Of a DNA stretch of 64,000 nucleotides, positions 1 to 12,098 are shown in pieces. Both the position numbers and the translations under genes were made by a program. How positions within the stretch are numbered: the stretch's first letter is position 1; each line of letters starts with the position of its first letter. This DNA is from Spizellomyces punctatus DAOM BR117 (taxonomy: Eukaryota; Chytridiomycota; Chytridiomycetes; Spizellomycetales; Spizellomycetaceae), in assembly GCF_000182565.1 (NCBI RefSeq), contig NW_015971541.1:580970-644969 (forward strand), written 5' to 3'. The notes under the pieces were generated by a model. That model did no database searches. It was not told the origin of the DNA and worked only from the letters and a program-made list of their open reading frames with translations.

Positions 1-2363
1 ATTGTGGAGATGGTAGGCGTCCTCATATTGCTGGTCGCAGGTTCGCGTCGGACACTACGAATTGGTGGGAGAGGTGATTCGTATCGACGGTGATAAGGCT
101 ACCATTCAAGTGTACGAGGAGACATGTGGGTCTTGTGTAGGGTGATATTCTACATGATTAACGACGAATATTAATCTTTCCATTGCTAGCTGGAGTCACT
201 GTTGGTGACCCGGTGTTAAAGACACGAAAGCCATTGTCGGTGGAGCTGGGACCTGGTATGTGGAACAGGAACGGTTTTGAAGCGGGGCTATAAACCTAAT
301 TTATGGAACAGGAATCTGCAATAACATCTTTGACGGAATCCAGCGGCCATTGCAAGCTATTCAGGATGTGTCTCAAAGCATTTATATTCCCCGCGGGATC
401 AGCACTCCCGCACTTAATAAATCTCTTACTTGGGATTTCGAGCCTGTCAACTTCAAAGTGAGGAATATGTGATGGACTATATCTTCGACGAGTTGTTTGA
501 CCTTAGTGACAGGTCGGCGACCACATAACTGGGGGCGACATCTACGGAAAAGTTTACGAAAACAGTTTCATCACCAACCACGCTATTATGCTGCCTCCGA
601 AAGCGGCAGGGACAATCACTTACATTGCCCCGAAGGGTCAATATGACTTGAACGTGAGCGACTGACGGGAGTTGCGCATTCATGGTTAGACGTAGGCTCA
701 TTTGACTCTCGTTAGCAAACTGTGTTGGAGACGGATTTCAACGGAGAGAAGACAAAGTACACAATGTTACAGACATGGCCTGTTCGAACTCCACGTCCCG
801 TAACCGACAAGTTGGCTGCTGATTACCCGTTGCTCACTGGACAGCGAGTGCTCGATGCGCTTTTCCCGTGAGTATTGACCATTTGCGATCCCGTTCAGCA
901 TCAAAATAACGGTTGTTTTTGTGCAGATGCGTACAAGGGGGTACCACGGCCATCCCGGGCGCCTTCGGCTGTGGTAAAACCGTCATTTCCCAGGCTCTGT
1001 CCAAGTACTCAAACTCGGACGTCATTATTTACGTTGGATGTGGTGAGCGTGGAAACGAGATGGCTGAAGTCCTGATGGATTTCCCTGAGGTATTATCCTG
1101 TACCATGGACGTAAACGTAATAGGAACCTTAACTGCTGCACACTTTAGCTTTCCATCGAAGTGGACGGGAGGCAGGAGCCTATTATGAAGCGTACCACAC
1201 TTGTTGCCAACACTTCCAACATGCCTGTGGCAGCACGTGAGGCGTCGATTTACACCGGAATCACTCTTTCAGAGTATTTCCGTGATCAGGGTAAAAACGT
1301 GGCCATGATGGCAGACTCAACATCTCGATGGGCTGAAGCGCTTCGTGAAATCTCTGGTCGTCTGGCTGAAATGCCTGCGGGTAAGGACCTAGTTGCTGTT
1401 GACACGTACAACACATTGCCTAATTTACGTTCTTTGCTGTTTACTAGACAGTGGATACCCCGCCTATTTGGGTGCTAAGCTTGCCTCGTTCTACGAGCGT
1501 GCCGGAAAGGTTGTGTGTCTTGGTAACCCGCAAAGGCAGGGTTCCGTCAGTATTGTGGGCGCGTATGTACTGCTTTCCAGCTGTATTTGCTGACGTGAGC
1601 TTACCATTGAATAATTCCAGCGTATCTCCCCCTGGAGGAGATTTCTCAGATCCTGTCACGCTCGCCACGCTCAGCATCGTGCAAGTTTTCTGGGGTTTAG
1701 ATAAGAAGCTGGCTCAGCGCAAGCATTTCCCGTCTGTCAACTGGTCTGTCAGTTACTCAAAGTACATGAAGGCGTTGGACCCGTACTACGAACGCTTTGA
1801 CCCAGAGTTTGTGAGCATCCGAACAAAGGCAAAAGAAGTCCTCCAGTCTGAGGAGGACTTGTCAGAAATTGTGCAACTCGTCGGAAAGGTGTGATCATTG
1901 TGAATACTACATTTTTCCTGTCAATGACACGTTCTGATCGAATTGGTTTACAGAGTGCCCTCGCAGAGTCCGACAAGATCACTTTGGAGGTGGCCAAGCT
2001 TTTAAAGGACGACTTCCTCCAACAAAACGGATACTCCAACTACGATCGGTACTGTCCGTTCTACAAGACGGTCGGTATCTTGCGCAATATGATGTCCTTT
2101 TACGATTTGGCACGGCATACGGTAGAGGCTTCATCGAACCAAATCACTTGGGCAAAGATCCGTGAGCAAATGGGTGACATTATTTACAAGTTGAGCTCAA
2201 TGAAGTTTGAGGTACGAAATGATGTGCGTCTTTCTTGTGAATTCAATTTTACAAATGCATTCTGTATATGTAGGACCCTGTTGATGGAGAGGAGGCTATC
2301 AAGGAGCGGTACGCAAAATTGAACAAGGAGATGGAAGAGCGCTTTAGGAGTCTGTTGGACTAG
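1..2363 (+). CDS. VMA1: V-type H+-ATPase catalytic subunit A (5' end missing)
   Basis: This is the ATP-hydrolysing A subunit of the V1 sector, which drives proton pumping into vacuoles and other acidic compartments. The first base of the window is already inside the gene, in an intron that ends near base 40. The reading matches the family throughout: the Walker A loop GAFGCGKT near 970-995, [10 protein letters not shown], the [19 protein letters not shown] segment, [12 protein letters not shown], and a C-terminal stretch ending at TAG 2361-2363. About ten short introns interrupt it, for example 871-926 and roughly 2213-2273. The N-terminal beta-barrel is only partly present. No intein is visible at the P-loop where some yeasts carry one. 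It converges tail-to-tail with the PDX1 gene, whose end lies 284 bases away. Identification is very secure; exon edges are by eye. Confidence 0.96.
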
Positions 2364-2647
2364 ACGCTTCTCATCTCTTGGTATAGGAAGGAAAATATTA
2401 GAATTTGTAACATCCGCTTCCGAATACAAAGACCGTATTTGTTAAACAAAAATCATGTCCAATCTCAACATCTATAGCCTTTCATGATAAAAAAAAAGAA
2501 GAAAATTGCAATGCTAAAGCGTCTGAAATATGAGAATCTACCCCTTGCACCCCATTGTGCTTTGCTACCCAACGCGTCCCCCAGCTATCCACCCAGCCGT
2601 AAACTACAATGGACACCATACAATGGCTACCAGCGCCTCTTACAGCT

Positions 2648-3655
2648 TTACCAACCGCGTTTGGCAAACTTTTGTTCCTCTGGCAACAAATCGCAGTTGA
2701 TACCAACCATCGCCTCCCCCAAGTCTTCCGATACAGATGCCAAAACAGCAGGGTCATTGTAGTGGGTGACAGCCTGGACAATGGCCCTGGCCCGCTTGGC
2801 AGGGTCGCCCGACTTGAAGATGCCAGAGCCCACAAACACACCGTCCATGCCCAAGTGCATCATCATGGCAGCATCGGCGGGAGTTGCAACACCACCGGCG
2901 GCAAAGTTGACGACGGGCAAACGGCCCAATCGTGCGGTTTCTTTAAGAAGGTTGTAAGGGGCCTGGATTTCCTTTGCGTAAACGTAGAGCTCCTCCTCCG
3001 CCATGGCTTGGACTTTCCGGATCTCTCCCATAAGCTGACGTGCGTGTCGTACAGCTTCAACAACGTTACCCGTTCCAGCCTCTCCTTTTGTCCGGATCAT
3101 GGCGGCACCCTCGTTGATCCTCCTCAAAGCCTCACCCAAATTCTTTGCACCGCAGACAAAAGGCACTTTGAACTTGCTCTTGTCAATGTGGTGTTGCTCG
3201 TCGGCGGGAGTCAACACCTCGGATTCATCAATGTAGTCAACGTTGAGGTGCTGGATGATCTGAGCCTCGACAAAGTGACCGATGCGAACCTTGGCCATGA
3301 CGGGGATAGTTACGGCCTCAATGATCTCCTTGATCATTTTGGGATCGGACATGCGAGCCACACCGCCGTCTTTGCGAATGTCGGCTGGTACCCGTTCGAG
3401 AGCCATGACAGCACATGCACCTGCTTCCTCGGCGATGCGAGCCTGCTCCGCGTTCACCACGTCCATAATCACACCGCCCTAGAGAGTAACAGCAGCCTTT
3501 ATTGAGTGTAAAGTCTTAACCGACCAAAAGTGTTCATTGTTCACCTTCAAGTTTTGGGCGAGACCGGCCTTGACAATAAAGTCATTCTTTGCAGCAGCAG
3601 CTACTGCTGCGCCGTTGGTCTCTGGGACGAGGTTTGATGGGGTAGAAAATGTCAT
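2648..3655 (-). CDS. SNZ1: Pyridoxal 5'-phosphate synthase lyase subunit (PdxS/PDX1/SNZ family)
   Basis: This is the synthase subunit of the DXP-independent vitamin B6 pathway. It builds pyridoxal phosphate from ribose 5-phosphate, glyceraldehyde 3-phosphate and ammonia supplied by a PdxT/SNO glutaminase, which is not in this window. The main exon (2648-about 3483) encodes the TIM-barrel with family signatures [16 protein letters not shown], the lysine-bearing [27 protein letters not shown], and the phosphate-binding [16 protein letters not shown] and [11 protein letters not shown] first exon from ATG 3655 supplies about 38 N-terminal residues and is joined across a roughly 60-nt intron. Length (about 310 residues) is normal. 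A CACGTG motif lies about 150 bases upstream of the start. Confidence 0.96.
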
Positions 3656-3802
3656 GTTTCTCGGGAAGCTGGGGATCTCTGCGTTGGGGGGCAAAAAACC
3701 AAACCAAGGCCAAATATAAAAGGACAAGGGAATTTTTACTAATCGCCATCAAAAAATGGAATGAGTCATTCGAATCATTTTTTCCGCAACACTTGGGGAT
3801 AC

Positions 3803-3808
3803 CACGTG
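3803..3808. promoter_or_regulatory. CACGTG box upstream of PDX1
   Basis: The hexamer CACGTG sits in CCACGTGAC, 148 bases upstream of the PDX1 start codon and just beyond the 3' end of the chitin synthase gene. The same GTCACGTG-type core recurs near other starts in the window. bHLH factors such as Cbf1 bind this core in other fungi; use here is inferred. Confidence 0.35.
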
Positions 3809-3991
3809 ACTGTGCTGACGTTATCGATTTTAAAGATGTGAGATTTTATCCACCGTTATAAAGTCTTCCAAACAAAACGGGATGAACGAGACAAGAAGAA
3901 AACATGAAATGATAATCCAAAGGTTATATAAAAATATATCGTATACAATTAAGACTACTACTACAAGTACATATCTGCAAACACCTCATTT

Positions 3992-6900
3992 TTAGATTGC
4001 CCTTTGCTTCCCTTTGGAGGAGGAACTTCCAGAGGAGCTAGACTCCAAGGCAGATTCAATACTTCCATTACGTATTCCAGAAGCAGCCGTAGGTCGTGGC
4101 GCTGTCATGTTCATCTCATATGAAGGGCCCAAGTCGGACTCTGATCGAGGGAACAGTGCGGAAGAAACGGGTCGATTCGATGGAAAGGCTGCGGGAGGAC
4201 GGGGAAGGCCTCCCATTAGAAGCGGAGGGTAGTGCTGGTCTTTGCTTCCGCCTGGAGGTGGCGGCCAGTCAGCGACCCCACCCACGGTGGGAGGCATTGA
4301 AGTGCGCTCACGTGGAGGTGGAGGTACGGAAACAGGATGGTATGGAAATTCTGCAGGGATCCCCAATTGTGACGCACGTTGGTCGTGCGGGTATGAATAA
4401 TGCGAGGGATGCGGGGCCTGTTGCGGTGTCACAAGTCTAGGGTTCTGCTGCCGATATTCTGTCTCCTTGTCATGTTCAGATGAGAGTTGATACCGCTCAA
4501 ACAACAGACGATCTCTTTCCCATTCAGCCCATCTAAAAGTCAACAGGTCAACTGATCTGAATGTTCTCGAACCGCTTACTCGCAACACTCACTTTTTCAT
4601 GCTAACTGCACTCGACTCAAATTGACCCTCTTTCTTCCCGTGGAAATCCCCTTTTTGCTCCCCTTCGACCTTTCGCGTCTCACCCCACGAAAAGTCATCA
4701 AAATGCCAATAAGCATACGCTGGCAGTACAAAGTTCCAGATTGGGAGCGAAATTAAATATACAAGCATCCACATAATGTAGACGAATTTCCGCGTGGTAA
4801 CAATGATGAGTAACCCTGGAAGACCCAGAATCGCCGCCAGCATTAGGAATGGGACTACTTCAGCGGATTGCGAGACGACGGCAGAAATGATAAGGTACAG
4901 GGTCAGACAAATAGCGACAGGGAGAACCACCGTTCCAACCAGCTCGAGCTTGGGAGAGAAAAAATGTCAAGTTTCGTCTAACCAGGATAGTCAATACTTC
5001 CATGTACTCACGAGAACAACAAATTGCATACTGAAGCAGAATGTACCGCACAAATCCCGGACCAAGACAAGCTCCAGCAGATTATGCACCGTAGAGTTGA
5101 TCCATCTTCGCCGTTGAGAGAGCAAGACTCTAAATTTTTCAGGGACCATCGTCCAACATATAGCTTGCGGTACAAACACCATCTTCCTGTGAGGGAAATT
5201 ACGCAGCATCAACGTTGAGAGGAAGCGGTCTTCGCCCAGCAGCAAGAGATTCTTCTTGTGTAATGTGTCAACAACGTTTTCCGAGTATTCCTCCACAATA
5301 CCCGGGTTTGTTATGATCGGAACGGTTGCTCCCATATCACCCTTTGGGGCTTTGATGCGGTACATGCAAAAGCACCCCGGAAGACAGGTCACACCTCCAA
5401 AGACAGATTCGAAAGCTTTACCGAGATGGTGAGAAATGTAGTATTCAAACACTTGAATGGCAGATGTGAAACTTGCAGTCTTGTTGGCGATGCGAGTTTC
5501 TCCGCAGAGACCCATGATACTGACGTCGTTCTTCATTGCACTGACCATGTGCCCCAACGAATCCGGAGCCACTTTTGTGTCAGCGTCCTGAGGATCCGCA
5601 ATCAGCATATCATTCGCCCAAGGTTAAAGGTGACACGCTATGGCAACATACCACCATCAGTATCGCTTCGTACATATCCGCTGTGGTTGCAATTTGCTGA
5701 ATCCGGTAAAACAGTTCATAGTCCAAAGCAGTCATGCGATCATTGAACAAAGTACGACTCAGAAAATTCATAATGATCAGCTGTGAATCGCGCTTGCCCC
5801 GATTGCCCGGCTTTGGCTGCGTGGCTTCAGTAGGTGTCCCGCATTTAACAACCGCGATCATTGGAACTCGATGATTTCCGAGTACGTAGTGTCCAGCATA
5901 CTAGACAGTGAAGCAGGAATCAGTAACAAGCCGGTCGCTCAGAGCCATATCTTAGGACTTTTCGTCGTGCACGTACCACTTTGGCCATGTTATGTTGCTT
6001 GGTACCATCCGCAATGGCGATATAACTCTTTGGTTCTGGCGCAGGTAATCGTGAGTCTTGCTCCATCATCCCAATAATTATGTCAGGAGTGGACCGGTCA
6101 TTGCCCGAACCCGTAATTAACCCATCAGCCACGACGAAAAGAAGCTTCTTGTCATCCGGGAAATCCGTATTGGCAAGCGAGTCAAGTGTTCCGCGAATCC
6201 CCTCTTCCCCTTCTGAGTAGCATGTCACAAGCAGGATAGTGTACAGGTCTGCGTCGCCATTGGGAGAGTAACTCGAGTCGCCGTAGGAACCAGAGTATGA
6301 CCCCGAATATGGTGCGCGGCCATTCGAGCCTACTGGCACCGGCATATTCGTATGCCTTGGTTTCTTTGTCAAGTTCGGCGAGCCGAACCAGTGGAACCAG
6401 ATAGCCATTAAAAACCGGCTTATCACAACGCCCAAAATTATGATCAAGGACACTGTCTGGATCACCATTGAAGAGATGCAGCCTGTCGTCTCCTCACCAA
6501 CGAAGCCAACGCGATACGTCCTCTGTAGGCATTCTATTCCATGGCGTGCGTCCGCGGTTCTGACATAGCTGTAAGTGCCATCCTTTCCCAAATTGTCGAA
6601 AAACAATGGCGTAAGCCGATTACTCGCTTGCTGCGGTCCAGTCAGGTAGTCGGTCAGATTTATCAACGCTATGATGATGTGGTAGTTAAGAATAGAACAC
6701 CTTGCACCACAGCAATACTATAATGCCTTACCTCCATTATAGACAGTCAAAGCGTGTGGAGGCTTAGTTTTGCCATCCACGTTGTTCCATTCCGTGAAGC
6801 GCTGCACCTTTTTCACATTCTGAACCCACCGAATGTCGGCACAGTTCCCAGTGGGACTGATGAGAACAGAGTTTGGAAACGTGCAAGTAATTTTGCTCGT

Positions 6901-7836
6901 ATAATATGCCCCACACGACCCATCTGCATTCGCCGCAAAAAGGCGGGAGATGTCAACGCCGGACCAGACTGTGTCCAAAACAAACCCTCTTGCTTGCAAA
7001 GCCGCTTGGACTCCCTGAAAATTGTATTCGTAGCCAGAAATGATAACTGTATTGCTCGAGCCTGGATTAAAAGCCTTGGTGTCCTTGTTGAACATGGCAA
7101 CCCGGCCTTCGTTGGTGGAGCTCGGACAGAGCACCCTTTGTAATCCAACGGTCAAGAATGCAACCATGCCACATATGACGGCAATGATCATACAGAGGGC
7201 AACCTGCAATGTGATGATATAGTTATGAGTGTTTGAACGAGATCCATTGTGAGGCAATAAGGCACACGTCACCTTTTCGCGCCAGGCCTGTTGTACAGCT
7301 CTTTCCGTTTTCCCGCAAGCCCTTAGACAAGGTGGCAGGAAACAGCATGTCACAATCCTCGCAAACCAAGGCCATATTTCGGATGAATTATTATCGGCAT
7401 AATCATGCACAACTTTGTGAGCACCTTCTGGCATTTGTGACAACGGATTTCTGTGCCGGGTTGCTCCAGCGCGGGCAGCAGGAGGACCTGCGCTCGGAGA
7501 GCGCAATATTGCACGTCGAGTACTCCGCTGACGCTCTGGTCTGGACAGGGTGTGTGCCCTCCGCGCCGATTGCATCGACTTGCGCATAGCTTCTACAGAA
7601 TCCGCATCGGCCGCGTAGCGGGCAGGGAAGATGTCAGTATAATTTGGAATGGAGTACGTCGCCGGTGGCATTGGTAACCCCGACGGCCGTTGCGGTAGTG
7701 CCTTTTCGCGGAAGTTTCTACTTGGTGGACTGGGGGCCGGAGTGTACCCAGGGAGGGACGAGTGCCCTGTCGCATTCGAGTCTACCGGAAGTTCCTCCAG
7801 GTCCATCCCTCCGTGAGGGTTGACGTATGAATGCAT
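3992..7836 (-). CDS. CHS3: Chitin synthase, class IV (Chs3-like, division 2)
   Basis: Plasma-membrane family 2 glycosyltransferase that polymerises UDP-N-acetylglucosamine into cell-wall chitin. From ATG 7836: a proline-rich cytosolic N-terminus, a membrane-spanning segment after the first intron ([19 protein letters not shown]), an extracytoplasmic region, then the catalytic part with [32 protein letters not shown], the acceptor/catalytic [15 protein letters not shown], and the diagnostic QRRRW near 5115. Several hydrophobic helices follow, ending in [18 protein letters not shown], typical of class IV enzymes. The tail after about 4590 is cytosolic and rich in proline and serine. At least six short introns are present. 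One of 69 nt (7204-7272) is a multiple of three without a stop, so the frame stays open if it is retained. Confidence 0.93.
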
Positions 7837-8217
7837 GATTTAGGTCTGCACTTTATAGTCAGCATATGCAACCGTTATAATCTTGTTTCTCACACATACA
7901 ACTTACACTAATCTTGAAACCTTTCTCCACAGCTTTAAAAACGCTACAAAAACTAGCTCAGCAGATGCCCTATGCTCCTTGTCACCATTCCCCAGCGGGG
8001 AGGAACTCGGCCAACGCTCAAAAGAAAAAAAAATCCGCCTGCGTTGGGGGGGCGGGTAGGCTGGGCGAAGGGCGAAAAACAGATGACCTGTGCTTTGCTG
8101 CTAAAGGGGCAAGAGGCCTTACTCGCCTTGAACACTTTGGACGTCATTTCGTATCGCCGTTTTAGGTAAATGAAAAATGGCACAGTCATGTAATGGCGGT
8201 GCATTTCATCTTATACG

Positions 8218-8223
8218 CACGTG
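8218..8223. promoter_or_regulatory. CACGTG box before the peptide deformylase gene
   Basis: The motif lies in GCACGTGAC, 57 bases before the peptide deformylase start codon. It matches the core seen upstream of PDX1 and between 16466 and 16687. The stretch from 7837 to 8279 otherwise holds only short, unconvincing ORFs and is taken as the divergent promoter of chitin synthase and peptide deformylase. Confidence 0.35.
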
Positions 8224-8279
8224 ACAAGGATGTTGGTTTCCGTCGATTTCGTCGTCGATTTTGTTTTGGGTTTTCAACA

Positions 8280-9133
8280 ATGTCCGCTGCAAGTAGGCTC
8301 ACGGGATGGTTCAGGGTAAGCAGGCTGCACACCTTTTATGCACAATGTAAAATACTAAAGAGCGTTTTCTGGCCATAGAAAGCACCCACGGTGTTGCGAG
8401 CGGGGCACCCGTCCCTGCGTGTAAAAGCAGAACCAATTAAAGTCGAAGACATTCCTACTCAAAAAATCCAGCGAGTCATCCGTGAAATGAAGGGCGTCTT
8501 TTCCTCCCCATATACTCCTGTGGTCGGTCTGGCTGCACCGCAAATTGGGCATCCTATCCGGCTGATTGCTTACCGGCTCGAGGACAAAAAGTTGTTGGAA
8601 GAAAGACGCATCGATCCAGTCCCGTTGACCTTCCTAATCAACCCTGTATGATTTATATTTTATTCTCTGATAGCCTGTCTTGGTGAGCCAAAACTGAGAC
8701 TTGGGTAAACTTTAGACCCTTTTAATAACAGACAAGGACCCGGAAACCAAATGGTCAGCAGAATACGAGAGTTGTGAAAGCGTGCCCAATTACAATGCAC
8801 TGGTAAAGCGAGCGGGGCATGTAAAAGTGGAAGCTTTGGATTTGAAGGGCAACAAGGTGTGAATCAGATCCTTTACGTTTCGCAGCTGGTGCCTGTTTGA
8901 ATGACCTTGCTATTCTTCAGGTGTCATTCAGCACGGGGGGATTTTTGGCGAGATTACTTCAGCATGAGATGGATCATCTTGATGGTGTATTGTTCACGGA
9001 TCGCATGGACTGCAAGAGCTTCCGACATGATAAGGTGCGGTTATGTTATGTACGATCTCTGCATATTTCCATCGTTGACTGGTAAACCCCTTTACAGTAC
9101 ATTGACAAGTATGAGCTGTATACAGGCCGATGA
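8280..9133 (+). CDS. Peptide deformylase, probably mitochondrial
   Basis: Metalloenzyme that removes the formyl group from N-terminal formyl-methionine of organelle-made proteins. All three family motifs are readable across the exons: GLAAPQIG (motif 1) near 8526-8550, ESCESVPN (motif 2, metal-binding Cys, Ser replacing the usual Gly) near 8768-8791, and QHEMDHLDG (HExxH, motif 3) near 8958-8985. The start ATG 8280 gives a short arginine-containing leader, compatible with import into mitochondria. Four or five short introns follow; the last exon begins at the codon before ..IDKYELYTGR and stops at TGA 9131-9133. Yeasts lack this enzyme, so its presence is notable. Exon joins are by eye, but the motif order and spacing leave little doubt about the family. 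Confidence 0.92.
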
Positions 9134-9308
9134 GCGGCAATGGCATCAGCATTGTAATTTATCTTTACTAAACCACACAATATACACATGCAAGAACAAC
9201 CTCGGCACTGAACAGCATATCGAGCCTGCTTTGTTTATGCTTAGATACTGGACGCCGTGCTACGTTGCACCGTGTATGCGATACATGCCTCATCTAAATG
9301 ACGCTTCC

Positions 9309-10503
9309 CTAGCCGATGACTATCTTGCCGTCGACTTCATTGAAGTCATATGGAGGAATTTCCATATTCAATGGGGCGGGTCCTCTGAAATTGAAAGGTC
9401 AACCGCATAGCCAGTAATGACGTGTCCCTACATATTCACAGCTCACTTTCGGATACGTCCACTGATATCATAATGAGAACCATGACATGGGCAAAACCAT
9501 CCTCCATAGTCCCCAGCTATTTATGGAACAGATGAGGTCAGAGATCCCTGATGTAACATCTCACGACCGGGTGCGCACACCTTCCCCAATGGGTACACAC
9601 CCCAGGTGTGTGCAGACTCCCAGCATCACTAGCCATTCGGGCTTTTTAACGCGGTCTTCATCTTTTTCAGGATCTCGGAGCTCGCTCAGGGGAACCGAGC
9701 GAGCTTCAGCGATCTCTGTTACCATCAGGTAATGTCAAGTCAGGATACACGACAAACTCAATCAGTGGAACTCCTCACCGTCTGCTGTGCGGTGCCGAAT
9801 AAAAACTGGTTTTCCGCGCCACTGAACCAAAGTATCGTACCAATTGTCGATACAGTCGAATCATCTGCATGACATGCCTTTGTTTACCTTTACAACCACG
9901 TTCTTTGCCTTGGACGAAAATATCACTGGGGGTGGCTCCGTCAAATCAGTTAAGATGTACTTACCTCAGGCACAGATCCCATATCTAGCTCCACCTTGGC
10001 CAAGGCAAGCACGTCCGCGGACGCAGCCAAATTTTCCATGTAATCGGTGACAATATTTTTGGCAGCAACGGCACCAAGGACGCTAAAACTTGCAACAAGA
10101 AGGTACCTCGTATTTCGTGCCGCAATTTCATCGTAATAGTATTTTGGTTCGATGTATTTGGCCTGGTCTTGCGGTGGACGGATAACATCATCATCTGGTG
10201 CAGCCTTTGTTACGGGTGAGCTGAATGCACGCTTCTGATATGAAAACAGGAGTGGAGCTGATGTAGAGTAAATGATTGACGTATTATACTCAATTGAATG
10301 GACAGCGGTCTACCAGTAAAGTTTGTCTTGGACACCAGCTCAGGAACTTGATAGTATTTTACCGCAATATCGGAAACACATGGCAGATGGGCCTTCTTTG
10401 ATGTCGCAAAAGAGGTTGGGATCAACTTCAAGACCACACTGGGTACCCGCTGTGTCCAATGTGTGCGTGAATGCATCACGGAAGGAAATAGCGGCCTGTA
10501 CAT
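9309..10503 (-). CDS. RIP1: Rieske iron-sulfur subunit of the cytochrome bc1 complex
   Basis: 2Fe-2S electron-transfer subunit of respiratory complex III in the inner mitochondrial membrane. The cluster-binding boxes are clear on the minus strand: CTHLGC near 9620 and CPCHGSHYD near 9490, each with the Cys and His ligands. Before them lie a membrane anchor ([17 protein letters not shown]), [16 protein letters not shown], the [13 protein letters not shown] region and [17 protein letters not shown]. The protein ends ...[15 protein letters not shown] at TAG 9309-9311. The N-terminal exon (ATG 10503 chosen) gives a long presequence joined across an intron of about 56 nt near 10265-10320. The start is less certain than the rest, because a second ORF overlaps this exon in another frame (10340-10696). 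Confidence 0.9.
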
Positions 10504-10818
10504 GGCTCCGTTCGCCCCGATCCTTTGATAAAACGAGGTCGAGAGTGTTGAGGACGAGGCAATTCCGATCACGTCCCGTAATGCAGATCATGCTGCTGTG
10601 CCACGCTTGGTCATCATGGCAACAACGCTCGAGCAAGCCCCGGTCCCAGCATCCCCCACCCGCGCGGACGCTTTTCCTTGTAGATTTCTTTGCCATTTCC
10701 TTCCGACAAAACACCTCTCTGACTAGGGCATTTACTCAACCTGTTGCGAGCGTCATATTTGACGCTTAGATCTTTTCCGTTTCTGCTACATTATCAATTT
10801 TCAACTGTTCCGCACGCG

Positions 10819-11805
10819 ATGGACGCTCACCACCAGCCTCGCGGCATCCTCAAGAAACCAGTAGACCCAACGACTCCATCGCGAGGGTATGCACCTATAA
10901 TTGAGCCGTATGCAATAAGAACCTCTGTAATGTCAAAGAGGAAAACATGAATGAGAGATTGGGAAACGCTCAACCCGCGCCTTCCCTCCCTGTATTTGCA
11001 TGACTTGATAGGATACGGTGGGACGAAGACAATATCATGCTCACGGAGTCCCAAAAAGGAAATACGATGAAGATTACAGAACCCAAGACTCCCTATATCC
11101 GATACGATTCAGAGAATGACATGATACTAGGGAGCACAGGTGCTTTCTCTTCGATGAACCTGTTCAGACTTATTGCCAGTTTATGACCAGACGTACATGA
11201 TCACATTAGGAAACGTTCCACCGATGGAACTTTCCGATGCCATTTACTCTGCCCAACGATCTCCCGGGTCGACTGCGTCGCTGTCTGATACAGAATCTAG
11301 CGGATCGGGTCGACGGCATGTCTCTGTTGATGATTGGGACGATTCGGGAGATGAGAAGGGAGAGATGGATCCTGAAGGTTGGTTAACTATAGCTGTTTTG
11401 CTTTTCTCCTGCGTTATGGGTAAAATTAAATACCTCGTTGTCATACCTACAGAAGCAGAGCGACACAGAAAGTTTGAAGCCCTTCGTTCTCAACACTACA
11501 ACATGAAAGAGGCACTCCGCAAGGGCCGAGAACTCGCCGCAAAGACTACCGAAGGGAACAAAGACACTGCAAATATCGGAAATGGCGTGGGACAGGAGGA
11601 CGATGAGGCACCAGAGTATGACAGCCATTCGGATCTGGATGATGGGACGTCATTACCTGGGCTTGAAAATGAGGTGCATGAGCCGACGAGCGGGTTGGCC
11701 AATTTGCGGCTATCTGGGATGCCGGCGGGGCGTGTTGGGCTGGGGTCTTTGGCTGCTTTCAAAAAGCAACGAGAAGCGAATGGGGATGGGATGGACATGC
11801 CATAG
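10819..11805 (+). CDS. GLC8: Protein phosphatase inhibitor 2 family (Glc8-like PP1 regulator)
   Basis: Regulator of the type 1 protein phosphatase catalytic subunit. The family landmarks occur in order: RGILKK at the very N-terminus (the KGILK box), then across an intron [11 protein letters not shown] (the KWDE box), [14 protein letters not shown] (the site phosphorylated by GSK3-type kinases in relatives), and near 11460 [21 protein letters not shown] (the HYNE-like PP1-contact helix). The rest is acidic and serine-rich, as expected for an intrinsically disordered inhibitor. Three introns are inferred (about 10888-11011, 11135-11175 and 11378-11451). Stop TAG at 11803-11805. It is divergent from the Rieske gene, 315 bases start to start. 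Confidence 0.88.
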
Positions 11806-12098
11806 AAACGGCCTCCGGGCTACGCTGGCAAGGATATTATCATAGCGGATCTACTGGTTTGGGTATTCGCAGCTGGCTGGTATTTTCCTTATCTGCATTC
11901 CGTATCGCATATACACAGCAATTTCATTGTCCATATACCAATGGAGCGAGTGTGTGATTCTTTCATGCGCGTGCACAATATATTTACAATTCCAATTGTA
12001 TAAAATATGTCAAAATAATAGAAGTCTACCAAATATCCGCCCAAAGGGAAAAGAAAAGAAGAAAAATGCAACAGTGAACTCCCCACCCCTCTTCGCAA

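Noticed and set aside
1-2363. Intein in the V-ATPase A subunit
   Set aside because: The P-loop region reads continuously through GAFGCGKT without an insertion.
10323-10769. Plus-strand ORF of 148 codons opposite the Rieske leader
   Set aside because: Composition is erratic and the minus strand carries the supported gene; it is a shadow frame.
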